Numbered from the stretch's first letter, positions 24,970-34,373 are shown. The stretch: 64,000 nt of DNA from Methanomassiliicoccales archaeon (GCA_036504055.1 DASXVU010000047.1:62001-126000), one strand, 5' to 3'. Program-made: numbers and translations. Notes: a model not told the origin generated them from the sequence alone.

Positions 24970-26057
24970 TATTCCACCTTCAGCTCCTCTTCGAGTCCCT
25001 TTTCCGGCATCTTGAAGACCGTCGCCTTGTCCCAGTTCCATCTGATGTTGACCTTGTCCCCCTTCGATATCTTGCCCATGCGCCATGAAGGGACCTTGGC
25101 TGAGAAACGACCGATACCTTCCACGGCTACGTCGACGTGCAGGTTGCGGCCTTCGAACAGGATGCGCTCTATGGTGCCGGAGAAGAACCCTGGCTGATCC
25201 CGGTACACCTCGGTATTGCCCACCTTGATACCGACCACCGCCTCCTCATCGATATCGATGTTGGAAGGTCTTGCCTCAACCTCAAAACGACCGTTCGTCA
25301 CCCTTGTCGATTCCCTTTTCTGTACCACTCTTCCAACGAAGAAATTGGATTGACCTACGAAGTTGGCGATGAACGGGGAGTTCGGGTGATCGAACACTTC
25401 TGCCGGTGTTCCGATCTGTAGTATCCTCCCGTCCCTAATCACCGCTATGCGGTCCGCCATCACCATTGCCTCGTCCTGATCGTGCGTGACGTGCACGGTG
25501 GTGATCCCTAGGGCCTTGGCCAGGGAACGGAGCTCGTATCTCAGGCTTATCCTCAACCTGGCATCGAGCGCCCTTAGTGGCTCATCCAGCAACAGGATGT
25601 CCGCGCCAGATGCCATCGCCCTTGCCAAAGCGGTACGCTGCTGCATGCCCCCGCTGAGCTCCCTCGGATAGGCGTCCGCCCGGGTGGTGAGCCGGACCAT
25701 GTCCAGCATGTCGGATAGGGTCCTGACCTTCTCCTCCTCCGTTTCCCTATTTATCTCCGGGCCGAACAGTATGTTCTCCGCCACCGTGAGCTGCGGGAAC
25801 AATGAATAGGTCTGTGACAGCAGAACGGCCTTCCTGTCCTCTGGTTCCACCTTGCCCATGTCCTTCCCGTCGAACTTGACGCTCCCGGAATCTGGTTTGA
25901 TGAGCCCGGCAAGCACCCGCAACGTGGTGGTCTTTCCCGCCCCGGTCGGCCCCAGGAGACACAGGTACTCGCCGTTCTTCACCTCCAGGTCCAGGCCATC
26001 GGCCGCCTTGATCGAGCCGTACGATTTCTTGATGGCTTTCAGTTCGATGGACGGCAT
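24969..26057 (-). CDS. ABC importer ATPase with TOBE-like domain (first of pair)
   Basis: 362-residue importer ATPase. Walker A GPTGAGKT at 36-43, signature LSGGMQQR, Walker B ILLLDEPLRALD, switch HVTHDQDEAM; C-terminal OB/TOBE part with a terminal acidic tail. Overlaps the permease stop by 1 nt (TGATG) and the next ATPase by 1 nt. Relatives pair with iron, sulfate, thiamine, tungstate or polyamine permeases. Having two different ATPase genes for one double permease suggests a heterodimeric motor. No substrate-binding protein gene lies in the cluster. Confidence 0.9.
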   Translation of the reverse strand: MPSIELKAIKKSYGSIKAADGLDLEVKNGEYLCLLGPTGAGKTTTLRVLAGLIKPDSGSVKFDGKDMGKVEPEDRKAVLLSQTYSLFPQLTVAENILFGPEINRETEEEKVRTLSDMLDMVRLTTRADAYPRELSGGMQQRTALARAMASGADILLLDEPLRALDARLRISLRYELRSLAKALGITTVHVTHDQDEAMVMADRIAVIRDGRILQIGTPAEVFDHPNSPFIANFVGQSNFFVGRVVQKRESTRVTNGRFEVEARPSNIDIDEEAVVGIKVGNTEVYRDQPGFFSGTIERILFEGRNLHVDVAVEGIGRFSAKVPSWRMGKISKGDKVNIRWNWDKATVFKMPEKGLEEELKVE

Positions 26058-27688
26058 CAGCTCGCCTCCGTCTTCCTGCGGGTGATGTAGCGCAGGCCGA
26101 GCATGAATACGAAAGAGACCACTATGAGCACTATGCAGGCCAGACCAGCTGTGTAATAGGCATGTTGCTTACTGATAAGGGCGACGATATAGACCGGAGC
26201 CGTGTTCGCCGAAGCCACAACCGCCTGGGTCGCCCCGGTCTCGCCCAGGCTCCGGGTGAAGGCCATGATCGATCCGGCAAGTATGGATGCCTTGATCATC
26301 GGATACAGCACCCGGCGGAACGCCTGCACAGGCCTGGCGCCCAGGGTCCTGGCCGTCTCCTCGTAGGAAGGATCGACCTCCTCCACGGCACCGGCCACGT
26401 TCCGGACCACCAGCGGATAGGTGAAAGCCACATGGGCCAGGATGATCAACAGCACATCCACGGTGGGTATCAGGTTCTGGCCGGTCCAGAAGACGCCGAG
26501 AGAGTAACCAAGAGCGGCGGTGGGAACGATCAGCGGCACATTGACCAGCACGTCGAGGACCCCAGAGAACTTGGTGGTACGGTGTCTGGCGATGTACAGG
26601 GCAAGCGGCACTCCCAGGACGATGTCGATCAGAGTGACCACGCCGGCGATCACGAATGAATAGGCAAGACTGTCCCAGAACCGGGACCAGTCGGATGACG
26701 TGGGACTGGCCGTCGCAACATAGGAGAAGATGAAGAACGAAGGGATGAGAACGAGGATTATCAAGAATATCGTGGCCGAGCCGTCCTTGAGCTTCGGCAC
26801 GAAGCCTCGGGAGAGGATCCGTTCCCACTTTGGCCAGACCTTTCCCTTGGGAAGCTTGACCTTCATGACCGCCAGCTTCAAGATCACCAAGAGCGCCAAG
26901 GCGAAGATGATGAGCAGGATGCTGACGAACGCCAGCGGGGCGGTGAGGTCCGGGTGGGTAACCAGGAGAGGCTTCCAGGTCCCGATGATGGTAGGTCCGG
27001 TCTGGAACCCTTGGGAACTGGCCATGGTGGACAGCGCGATCATCGTTCCTCCGGTCTCGGAAAGGGAACGAGCGAAGCAGAGGATGATGCCGGTGACCAG
27101 GCCGGCGCGGAACAGGGGCAGGGTGATGGTGCGGGCGGCGGTGAGCTTGCTCGCACCCAAGGTCTGTCCAGCGGTCTCGTAGGTGGTATCGATCTGCTCC
27201 AGAATCGCTGCCAGCGAGCGGACCATGTACGGATACGAGAAGACGATGTGGAGAAGGATGATGAGCAACATGGGACTGGTGACCAGGCCCAGACCGGGCG
27301 AGCTCAGGCTTGCCGGAGTGACCGCCCAAAAGATCGCGGCCGAAAAACCCAACGCTGCCGTCGGCACCGCCAAAGGCATATCGATCAGGGTGTCCAGCAA
27401 TTGTTTCCCGCGGAACTTCTTCCTCACCAGTATCCAGGCCATCGGCAGCCCCACGAGGAAATCGATAAGCGTGACGATGGCGGCGATCTCGAAGGAGGCC
27501 AGGATGGCGTTGATGATGAGGGTCATCATCGCCGGATCGTTCAATACGTGCGTCTGGATATCTCCCCAGTTGGTGAAGGCATAGGATAGGATCCAGACCG
27601 TAGGGAGTATCACGAAGACGAGGAAAAAGACGATAATGAAACCGGTCCAGCCCTTGCGGAAGCGCCTGCCACTTACTAGATCGACCAA
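26057..27688 (-). CDS. ABC importer permease, two fused membrane domains (FbpB-like)
   Basis: 543 residues with two BPD-type permease halves in tandem, about 12 membrane segments. Each half ends in a cytoplasmic EAA coupling loop: EQIDTTYETAGQTLGASKLTA near 160-180 and EEVDPSYEETARTLGARPVQA near 440-460. Fused permeases of this kind serve Fe3+, thiamine and related small-ligand importers. First gene of the cluster: a TATA box ggtatatat at about 27748-27757 lies 60 nt upstream of the TTG at 27688, so a short leader is expected. No binding protein is encoded in the neighbourhood. Confidence 0.9.
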   Translation of the reverse strand: MVDLVSGRRFRKGWTGFIIVFFLVFVILPTVWILSYAFTNWGDIQTHVLNDPAMMTLIINAILASFEIAAIVTLIDFLVGLPMAWILVRKKFRGKQLLDTLIDMPLAVPTAALGFSAAIFWAVTPASLSSPGLGLVTSPMLLIILLHIVFSYPYMVRSLAAILEQIDTTYETAGQTLGASKLTAARTITLPLFRAGLVTGIILCFARSLSETGGTMIALSTMASSQGFQTGPTIIGTWKPLLVTHPDLTAPLAFVSILLIIFALALLVILKLAVMKVKLPKGKVWPKWERILSRGFVPKLKDGSATIFLIILVLIPSFFIFSYVATASPTSSDWSRFWDSLAYSFVIAGVVTLIDIVLGVPLALYIARHRTTKFSGVLDVLVNVPLIVPTAALGYSLGVFWTGQNLIPTVDVLLIILAHVAFTYPLVVRNVAGAVEEVDPSYEETARTLGARPVQAFRRVLYPMIKASILAGSIMAFTRSLGETGATQAVVASANTAPVYIVALISKQHAYYTAGLACIVLIVVSFVFMLGLRYITRRKTEAS

Positions 27689-27815
27689 TTTGTCGAGTGG
27701 TTTGCGTTCCAGCCTGATCCCGCCTCGGACCGGGGAATTGTATCAGCGGATATATACCTGCCGTGAGGCCCCTTATCCTTATCGTTAGAATATACTTCAG
27801 GCGGAGAGACCTTAC

Positions 27816-28781
27816 TCACTTGTTGCCCAGTATGACGTCGATGGCGCCTGGGTCCTTTTCAACCACAAACCCTGGCCCAATGAGCGAGTTGGTCACAACG
27901 GCTCCGGGGCGCACGGTCGCTCCCCGCATGAGCACGCTATTGGATACCACGGCGCCAGCCCCGATGGTCACGTCCTTCTCGGCAAAGACATAGGGCCCTA
28001 CCGAACACGAGTCCAGCTTGGCGCCGGCCAGGTTCAGCGGTTCCACCAGCTTGACGTTGCCGTTTAGGAAGGGGGGCTGATCATTCTTTGGCCTGAGGTC
28101 CATCAATGTCCTCTGGGCCTTCAGGTAGCTTTCCCTGGTCCCGCAGTCCACCCAGTAGCCTCCGTACTGGTAGCCATATAGACCTTGATCGAGCACCTTC
28201 GGGAACACTTCCTTCTCGATCGATACGGATCCCTTGCCGATGTTGTCCAACATGTCCGGCTCGAAGACGTACACACCGGCATTGATCATGTTCGAGACGG
28301 CCTCTGCCAGGGACGGCTTCTCCTGGAAGATCGTGATCCGGTTGTCCTGGTCCAGTCCGACCACTCCGAAAGCGGTCGGGTTCTCCACCTGCCAGAGCGA
28401 GATGGTCCCGATCCCGCCCTTCTCCCGGTGATACTTCACCATGGAGTCGATGTCGATGGAGGTGAGCACGTCTCCGTTGATGACGATGAACGTGTCATCC
28501 AGGTGCTCTTCCACGTTCTTGACCGCCCCTCCAGTTCCCAGGGGTGTCGTCTCGTTGACCAGGATGATCTTCCTGCCGCAGTCGTTGACCCGGAAGTATT
28601 CCTCCAGGACGTCCTTCATGTAGCTTACTGCCAGCACGACCGTGTCGACGCGGGGCGGCAATGAATCGATGATATGCATGACGAGCGGCTTTCCCACCAA
28701 AGGCACCAGGGGCTTGGGTGTTTTGTAAGTGATAGGTCTGAGCCGTGTTCCAAGACCGCCAGCGAGAATTACTGCCTTCAT
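27816..28781 (-). CDS. sugar-1-phosphate nucleotidylyltransferase with beta-helix tail
   Basis: Nucleotidyltransferase of the GMP-mannose/glucose-1-P thymidylyl type. N-terminal AVILAGGLGTRLRPIT with KPLVPLVGKP, metal Asp in INGDVL, substrate loops FQEKPS and GVYVFEP; 321 residues. The C-terminal 80 residues are hexapeptide-repeat beta-helix without the acetyltransferase block of the 2915 gene, so this one is monofunctional. Mannose-1-P guanylyltransferase is the best guess but specificity is not readable. It could work with the phosphohexomutase at 21849. 127 nt upstream of the ABC permease, same strand. Confidence 0.87.
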   Translation of the reverse strand: MKAVILAGGLGTRLRPITYKTPKPLVPLVGKPLVMHIIDSLPPRVDTVVLAVSYMKDVLEEYFRVNDCGRKIILVNETTPLGTGGAVKNVEEHLDDTFIVINGDVLTSIDIDSMVKYHREKGGIGTISLWQVENPTAFGVVGLDQDNRITIFQEKPSLAEAVSNMINAGVYVFEPDMLDNIGKGSVSIEKEVFPKVLDQGLYGYQYGGYWVDCGTRESYLKAQRTLMDLRPKNDQPPFLNGNVKLVEPLNLAGAKLDSCSVGPYVFAEKDVTIGAGAVVSNSVLMRGATVRPGAVVTNSLIGPGFVVEKDPGAIDVILGNK

Positions 28782-28839
28782 TAGGTACTACCCCGCATCT
28801 GCAGACTGCTTAATGATGGTAAGGATTTGGTCAAGGATT

Positions 28840-29055
28840 TCAGAGCGGAGAGATGCTCACGACGTTGTTGCCGCGAAGAATGACAACGCCCATCCTGCGG
28901 GTCTGGTCGGCGGTGCGCTCCTCGGTGTCTTCGAGGACCATGTTCATGTATTCGTCATAGCCCGTGAGCTTTCCCTCCAACACCCTGCTGTCCTTCAGTA
29001 GAAGGGAGATCTTTTTGTTGAGGGACTTCTCGAGCAGCGCAAGCGGCATCACCAT
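28840..29055 (-). CDS. Sm-like archaeal protein (SmAP/LSm)
   Basis: 71-residue Sm fold that forms a heptameric ring and binds U-rich RNA. Sm1 (KKISLLLKDSRVLEGKLTGYD ... NMVLEDTEE) and Sm2 (GVVILRGNNVVSIS) are both clear. An in-frame ATG two codons later (29049) has the better ribosome site spacing and may be the real start. A TATA-like ctttaaatt at about 29086-29096 lies upstream. Stand-alone gene, separated from the SMC operon by a strong hairpin. Confidence 0.94.
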   Translation of the reverse strand: MVMPLALLEKSLNKKISLLLKDSRVLEGKLTGYDEYMNMVLEDTEERTADQTRRMGVVILRGNNVVSISPL

Positions 29056-29125
29056 TTATATCACTCAGGCCACGGATTGAGGCTGACCAATTTAAAGCTT
29101 TTCCACGCAAAATATATTTGTTTCC

Positions 29126-29156
29126 GGCCCGCCCCCACCAGAAAGGGGGACGGGCC
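29126..29156. terminator. strong GC-rich hairpin between the smc operon and LSm gene
   Basis: GGCCCG CCCCC (29126-29136) pairs with GGGGG-A-CGGGCC (29145-29156), 11 base pairs with one bulged A and an 8-nt loop. It lies on the transcript 28 nt after the last ORF of the smc operon (minus strand). A short T stretch follows only at a distance, so it may terminate or protect the 3' end, or act as an RNA element. Fold is certain from sequence; function is inferred. Confidence 0.5.
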
Positions 29157-29184
29157 AGAGTTTGGAGGTTCTTTCATCGTTAGT

Positions 29185-29358
29185 TCATTTTTTCAAGGAG
29201 ACATAGGGATATCCGGTCCATGAGCCGACCGGATTCGAACCGTCGTTCCGGGAGTCTATCTCGGTCACCACCACCCCATTGTTCGATGAACGCCCTTTGT
29301 CATATGTGGGTGAGGCGGGGATACGTTCCAGGTTCCAGTTCGGCATTTTGGGATTCAT
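29185..29358 (-). CDS. 57-residue ORF coupled to scpB, function unknown
   Basis: Begins with ATG overlapping the scpB stop (ATGA, 29355-29358), the same coupling seen elsewhere in this operon. Polar, Ser/Asn/Gly-rich, with Trp and aromatic residues (PNWNLERIPAS, GSWTGYPYVSLKK) and no Cys or recognised motif. Conservation cannot be checked here. Part of the coding DNA resembles a tRNA T-arm (GGTTCGAATCC on this strand), which may be chance. Possibly a real small SMC-associated protein or a spurious overlap ORF. Confidence 0.45.
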   Translation of the reverse strand: MNPKMPNWNLERIPASPTYDKGRSSNNGVVVTEIDSRNDGSNPVGSWTGYPYVSLKK

Positions 29359-29852
29359 TGTTTCTTTGCGCATGACTCCATCCACTCCTTGATGTCTTCC
29401 TTCCTGGTGCTGATCCCGAAGTATTCGGAGAACTTCTTCGTGGTCGTGAGCAACAGCGTTTGTCCGGTCTTCTTACCTGTGATCAGGCCCAGGTGGCGAA
29501 GGGCCCGTATGTCGTCGTAGACGTTCGATCCCCGCTTCTTTGCCAGGTCGGATTGCAGGATGGGCTGATTATAGGCGATTATGGCTGCGGTCTTGACCAC
29601 CCCGGCGTCCAGCTCCTGCACGGCGTAGCTGGCAGAGAACTGGACATAGTCCTTGCGGAGCTGCATGGAGTACTTCATGCCGGTCTTGAGGACCTCCATG
29701 GCGCATTCTTTTGCCGCATACTCGTCGATGAGCCGCTTCAGGGCCCTCCGGACCGCGTCCTGGGAGATCTGTGCCTTGTCCGCTATCTCTGACACCTTGA
29801 CTGGGGAGGGAGAGGAGAACAGTACCGCCTCGACGACCCGGTCGGGGTCCAC
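29355..29852 (-). CDS. scpB: segregation and condensation protein ScpB
   Basis: Winged-helix partner of the kleisin ScpA in the SMC condensin. 165 residues with two tandem winged helices (VVEAVLFSSPSPVKVSEIADK; YNQPILQSDLAKKRGSNVYDDIRALRHLGLI) typical of the family, the second with conserved QPI and GSN. Starts with GTG at 29852, one base after the scpA stop. Ends with an ATGA overlap to a small ORF. Third gene of smc-scpA-scpB. Confidence 0.9.
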   Translation of the reverse strand: MDPDRVVEAVLFSSPSPVKVSEIADKAQISQDAVRRALKRLIDEYAAKECAMEVLKTGMKYSMQLRKDYVQFSASYAVQELDAGVVKTAAIIAYNQPILQSDLAKKRGSNVYDDIRALRHLGLITGKKTGQTLLLTTTKKFSEYFGISTRKEDIKEWMESCAKKQ

Positions 29853-29853
29853 T

Positions 29854-30762
29854 TCAGATCACCGCTTTCGCCTGAGGGGCCGGCACGATGTCCGGCTTTG
29901 TCTCTTCGATCGTTCCGATGTCCCACGGCAGCTTGATCTCCAGGAATATCTGGCCAAAGGGCAGGTCATCCTGCCAAAGGGCAATCTTTCCGTACTTTGC
30001 CAGGAACAGCAGGGAAACGAAGACCATTATCCGGTCCTCCTTCTCGCCGTTGAAAAGGTCCTCGATGCATATCGGTCCGTTACCGCATTTCAATATGCGG
30101 TCCCAGGTCTCAGCCACATCCCTTTCGTGATCTTCCTTGTGGGCTTTGTCGTCGAACTTCTCGTTGGTGAGCTTGAGGGCTTCCCTGGCCTTCTGCCGGT
30201 GGGCCTGTATCTCGGCATCCCGCTTGGCTTCCTCGAAGGCGTCCAGCAGTTCGATGAGCGATACCGGCCGGGTGGTCTGGTGACGGACGGCCTCGGTGAG
30301 GTCGACGCTTCCCGGGATGTCTACATTGATGCTTGCCAGGACCGGATCGTCATACCCTTCCATCGGGTCCATTTCCCAATCGGCGCCCATGGCGTCCGCA
30401 GGCAGCTGCTCGTGGATCGACAGCACCTCTTCGGACTGCATCTTGAGGATGCTCCAGGCCATGAACATCAATTTGCCGGCCACGATGAAGTTGACCTCCT
30501 CGGCGTGCATCTTCTTGGTGTACATCCGGGTGAACTCCATCAGGTTGATGTCCCAGGGATCGTAGTTGTTGGACAACACCAGCTCGAAGACCAGCTGTAC
30601 AGAGCGGTCGATGGGGTCGGATGGGACCATCTCGTTGCCGGCCTCTGCCTGCTCCAGCAGCTGCAGGTACCGGTCGATCTTCTCGCTCCTGTCCCCTTCG
30701 TCGATGATCGCTTTCTGAAACATCAGATGGTTGAGAACCATCCCGCTAGTGCCTGCTTCCAT
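29854..30762 (-). CDS. scpA: kleisin subunit ScpA
   Basis: Kleisin that bridges the SMC heads. 302 residues: N-terminal SMC-neck-binding helices, NNYDPWDINLMEFTRMY near 65-81 with the conserved D-x-W-D-I pattern, a charged linker and a C-terminal winged helix (ICIEDLFNGEKEDRIMVFVSLLFLAKYGKIALWQ). ATG at 30762 overlaps the smc stop (TAATG). Coupled to scpB downstream. Confidence 0.9.
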   Translation of the reverse strand: MEAGTSGMVLNHLMFQKAIIDEGDRSEKIDRYLQLLEQAEAGNEMVPSDPIDRSVQLVFELVLSNNYDPWDINLMEFTRMYTKKMHAEEVNFIVAGKLMFMAWSILKMQSEEVLSIHEQLPADAMGADWEMDPMEGYDDPVLASINVDIPGSVDLTEAVRHQTTRPVSLIELLDAFEEAKRDAEIQAHRQKAREALKLTNEKFDDKAHKEDHERDVAETWDRILKCGNGPICIEDLFNGEKEDRIMVFVSLLFLAKYGKIALWQDDLPFGQIFLEIKLPWDIGTIEETKPDIVPAPQAKAVI

Positions 30763-33700
30763 TATGACCCCTCCTCTAGAACCTTGATCTTCTCTTCCGG
30801 AATCTTGAGTTCCTCGGCCACTTCACGGATGTCCCCCAGGTTCGGCCGTATGATGACGTTGCTAATGCCGCCCTCTGGCTTCGTGACACCGATGATGTGG
30901 TCGGCCTTGTTCAGCGTGACCTTCCGAAGCGATATCTGGACGAACTGAGCCGTCTTGCTGCTCTTCTTGACCCTCTGCGCCACCATATCAGCGTTGACCG
31001 CATCCAGGAACATGTCCACCTCATCCAGGAGGTAGAAAGGCGACGGCTGCCACGTCTGCAGCGCGAAGATGAATGCCAGCGCGGTGAGGCTCTTCTCGCC
31101 GCCGGACAGCGCTTCCAGCCGGAGCACCTTCCCGTTGCGTGGCTTGGCCTTCATGATCAGCCCGCCCTCGAACGGTTTCTCCGGGTTCTCCAAAATCAGT
31201 TCGGCCGCGCCTCCCTGCGACAGGTCGGCGTAGACCTCTTTGAAATTGATATTGACCCCCTCATAGACCTTGAGCAGTCCTACCTTCTTCTTCTCGTTGA
31301 GATCGCCGGTAAGCCGGATCAGGTCGTCGCGCTGGTCCTCCAGGCGCTTCACCTCTCCCTTCAGCTCTATATGCCTGGCGTTCTTCTGCTCATAATCCTC
31401 GATGGACTTGAGGTTGACGTTGCCCATGGCGGACATGGTCGTTTCGCATCGGGTTATCTCGGACTTGATCTCATCCATCGTAGGCAACGGACGCTTGGCC
31501 GGCAGGTTATGCTGGTGTATCTCCGCATCGAGGTCCTTCAGGGAAGCCTCGGTGGCAACCTGCTTGGTCTTCAGCTGCAATATGAAGTCCCCGGATGTAT
31601 CCACCTTGGTTTGGACAGCGTCCCGCTCGCCCTCCAGGCGGGTCTTCTCCCGGAACGACTGGTCCTTCTTGGCCCGCAACGAGTTCATCTCGTTGCCCAT
31701 CGAATCCTCGATCTTCTTCATGGCTGCCAGATCGATCCTGAGCTTGGCCTCCTTGACCTTGGCCTCTTCGACGGCCGCCTTTATGGTGCGGTCCTTCTCC
31801 ATCATTTCCTTGTCGAAGGCGTCCAGCTCCTCCAGGCGCTTGTTGTAGAGGGAGACCTGGGTCGAACCCGTGTCCCGCTCCGAGGTCATCTTGGAAAGTT
31901 CGGTATTGACGGTGAGAAGTTCTGCCTGGAGAAGGCGAAGCATGTCCGTAAGCTCCTTGGGCGCGATCTCCATCAGCCGCTTCCTGGCCGTTTCGCGCTT
32001 CATCCGCTCCTCGCCCGTTACCCTAAGCATCGAATCGATATCGGTCGCCAGCTTTATGACGCTGGCATCCGTGGCCGATCGCTCCTTGTTCAATGCTTCC
32101 AAGTCGTCCCGGGATTTCGACAGTTTGGTGCGCGCCTCTTTGAGATTGTTGTCCAGCGCCTCGATCTTGATGGTGTTGCTGCTGCCCGATCCGCTCAATT
32201 CGCGGATCTTGGTTTCCAGTTCGGCGATCTCCGGCCTGAGGATCTTGATCTGTGCGTCCAGACTCGCCGAATGGTCCATCGATTTGGACATCTGCTCGGC
32301 CAACAGCTCGAGCTTTCCCTTGGCCGACGCCCCGAACTTGAGCTGGTTTACCTCTATGGTGCCGCCGACCATGGCACCTGAGGCTTCTATAAGCTCTCCA
32401 GAGCCGGTGACCAGACGCACCCCTCCCATGAGCTTCCTGGCCTGGTCTAAGCTGTCCACCACCACGGTGTCGCCGAACACATACCAGAAAGCAGGCCTAT
32501 ACCTAGCGTCATAACGTATCAGGTCGATGGCGAAACCCACTGCCTGCTTCTCTGCCAGGAGTGCCTTGCCGCGGGGGTTTCCGTCGAGCATCTTGGTCAG
32601 GGGCAGGAACGTTGCCCTCCCCAGGTTGTTCCGCTTTAGGAATTGTATGGCGGTCGCCGCCACCTCGTCACTGTCGACGATGATCGATTGCATCCTCGCC
32701 CCGGCGGCCACGTTCAAGGCCAGTTCATACTTCGGGTCGATGGTGGCCAGCTCGGCCACGGTTCCGTGGATGCCCTTTATCTCGTGTTTGTCCCGGGCCT
32801 CAAGTATGGCACGGACCGCCCGGTTGTAGCCCCGGGAGGTGTTCTCTGCTGCATCCATTTCGGCCTTCAGGAGGCTGTACTCCCGGGTGATGGATTTGAT
32901 CGCCTGTTCCAGCTCGTTCGATTCCCTGGAAAGCTTTGATTCCAGGCTGCGTTTCTGGAAATAGGTGTCCTGGAGCGCTTTCAGCTCGCCAGAGGAGCTC
33001 TTGTCCGACTTGGACAATTCCTTGATCCTCCAGTCGATGTCCTTGACCTCGAATTCCAGTTGGCCTTTGATCTCCTGAAGGGTGTTCATCTCGGATGAGA
33101 TCCGCCTCGACCTTTCCTGTAGACGCTCCTTCTCCAGGACCAGGGCGTGGCCTTTCTCCTCCTTGTCCTTCACCGAGTTCTCCAGCTCGGCCACCTGCTT
33201 TTGCAGCGCGCCAACCTCTGAATCGGAGGCGTTGATCTTATTGGACACTTCTGAAAGTGAGGCATTCCTCTGTGCCAGGATGGTCTTCCTCTGTTCGATC
33301 TGCCCTTCCAGCTCGCCTATCTTTGCGCCAATGGTGGAAATCTGCTCGGTGACCTTCTTGCGTTCTTCCACCTTCTCCAGCAGGGCTTGCTTTATGTCCT
33401 CTATGTCATCGTTGGATCGGGATATAAGGTCTGTCGCCCGGGCCAGCTCGATCTTTGCCGCATCGGACCTTTCCTTGAGCTCCTTGAATTCCTGGCCGCC
33501 CTTTGCCGCTATCTCTGCCTCGAGCTTCGCGGTCATCGCTTCCTGGTCGATTATGGATTTGATCAGGTCGACCTTCCGTTGCCTGAGCGCTTCGATCTCG
33601 CGGCCATAGGCCTCTATCTGGTTCTTTGCCGCGGTGATCTCCGCCTCCGCCATGTCCTTCTTCTTGTAGGCCATGCTTGACTTGGCCTGGGTGAGACGCT

Positions 33701-34373
33701 GCCTGGTCTCGATGAACTTGATGGCGGCGGCCTTCTCCGCCTCCAGCTGATGGAGCTGCTTCTCCAGCTCGGCCATGATGATAGAGATCCGGTCCAGGTT
33801 CTCGTCCGTCGCCTTCCTCTCGACCTCCGCCTTGGACAGCTCCTCATCGAACTTGCTGATGCCGGATATGTCATCCAGTATCCTGCGCCTATCCAATGTG
33901 GACATGGCCACGATGCGGGTGATGTCGCCCTGCTGGACCAGGTTGTATCCTTCCGCGCTGATCCTGGCGCTGGAAAGAAGGTAGTCGAACTCGGCCAAGG
34001 TAGACTTCCGGTCGTTCACGTAGAAGTATGAGTTGTAACCCTCGCCGCTCTCCGACAGTTTGACCAGCCGGGTGAGCTTCACGATGTCCGCATCTACCGG
34101 GATCAGACGGTCGGTGTTGTCGAAAACGAGCGATACTTTAGTAAAGGTAGCGGGCTGCTTCGAGTTCCCGCCGTTGAAGATTAGATCGGTGAGCCTCTCG
34201 GCCCGGAGCGCCTTGGAGCTCCTTGGACCGAGGACGAACAGAATGGCATCGGAGATGTTGGACTTGCCAGAACCATTCGGTCCAGTAACGGCGGTGAAGC
34301 CGTTCATCATCGGAATGGTCATTTTTTTGCCGAACGATTTGAAGTTCTCTACTTCGATCTGCTTCAGAAACAT
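30762..34373 (-). CDS. smc: chromosome partition protein SMC
   Basis: 1203-residue SMC ATPase. Walker A GPNGSGKS at 31-38, long coiled coil, hinge domain around 520-640 (YELALNVAAGARMQSIIVDSDEVAA), second coiled coil, then the signature LSGGEKSL and Walker B YLLDEVDMFLD near the C-terminus. The ATG at 34373 is preceded by GGGAGG with good spacing. First gene of smc-scpA-scpB, with which it forms condensin for chromosome organisation and segregation. Confidence 0.97.
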   Translation of the reverse strand: MFLKQIEVENFKSFGKKMTIPMMNGFTAVTGPNGSGKSNISDAILFVLGPRSSKALRAERLTDLIFNGGNSKQPATFTKVSLVFDNTDRLIPVDADIVKLTRLVKLSESGEGYNSYFYVNDRKSTLAEFDYLLSSARISAEGYNLVQQGDITRIVAMSTLDRRRILDDISGISKFDEELSKAEVERKATDENLDRISIIMAELEKQLHQLEAEKAAAIKFIETRQRLTQAKSSMAYKKKDMAEAEITAAKNQIEAYGREIEALRQRKVDLIKSIIDQEAMTAKLEAEIAAKGGQEFKELKERSDAAKIELARATDLISRSNDDIEDIKQALLEKVEERKKVTEQISTIGAKIGELEGQIEQRKTILAQRNASLSEVSNKINASDSEVGALQKQVAELENSVKDKEEKGHALVLEKERLQERSRRISSEMNTLQEIKGQLEFEVKDIDWRIKELSKSDKSSSGELKALQDTYFQKRSLESKLSRESNELEQAIKSITREYSLLKAEMDAAENTSRGYNRAVRAILEARDKHEIKGIHGTVAELATIDPKYELALNVAAGARMQSIIVDSDEVAATAIQFLKRNNLGRATFLPLTKMLDGNPRGKALLAEKQAVGFAIDLIRYDARYRPAFWYVFGDTVVVDSLDQARKLMGGVRLVTGSGELIEASGAMVGGTIEVNQLKFGASAKGKLELLAEQMSKSMDHSASLDAQIKILRPEIAELETKIRELSGSGSSNTIKIEALDNNLKEARTKLSKSRDDLEALNKERSATDASVIKLATDIDSMLRVTGEERMKRETARKRLMEIAPKELTDMLRLLQAELLTVNTELSKMTSERDTGSTQVSLYNKRLEELDAFDKEMMEKDRTIKAAVEEAKVKEAKLRIDLAAMKKIEDSMGNEMNSLRAKKDQSFREKTRLEGERDAVQTKVDTSGDFILQLKTKQVATEASLKDLDAEIHQHNLPAKRPLPTMDEIKSEITRCETTMSAMGNVNLKSIEDYEQKNARHIELKGEVKRLEDQRDDLIRLTGDLNEKKKVGLLKVYEGVNINFKEVYADLSQGGAAELILENPEKPFEGGLIMKAKPRNGKVLRLEALSGGEKSLTALAFIFALQTWQPSPFYLLDEVDMFLDAVNADMVAQRVKKSSKTAQFVQISLRKVTLNKADHIIGVTKPEGGISNVIIRPNLGDIREVAEELKIPEEKIKVLEEGS

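Noticed and set aside
24969-25086. N-terminal extension of the second ABC ATPase
   Set aside because: It is antisense-like shadow of the first ATPase end; the ATG at 24969 overlaps the upstream stop in the same TAATG style as the neighbours.
29221-29260. tRNA-like T-arm (GGTTCGAATCC on the minus strand) inside the small ORF after scpB
   Set aside because: Only a 3-bp T stem forms, no matching acceptor strand or anticodon arm is found in the next 80 nt, and no CCA end is present.
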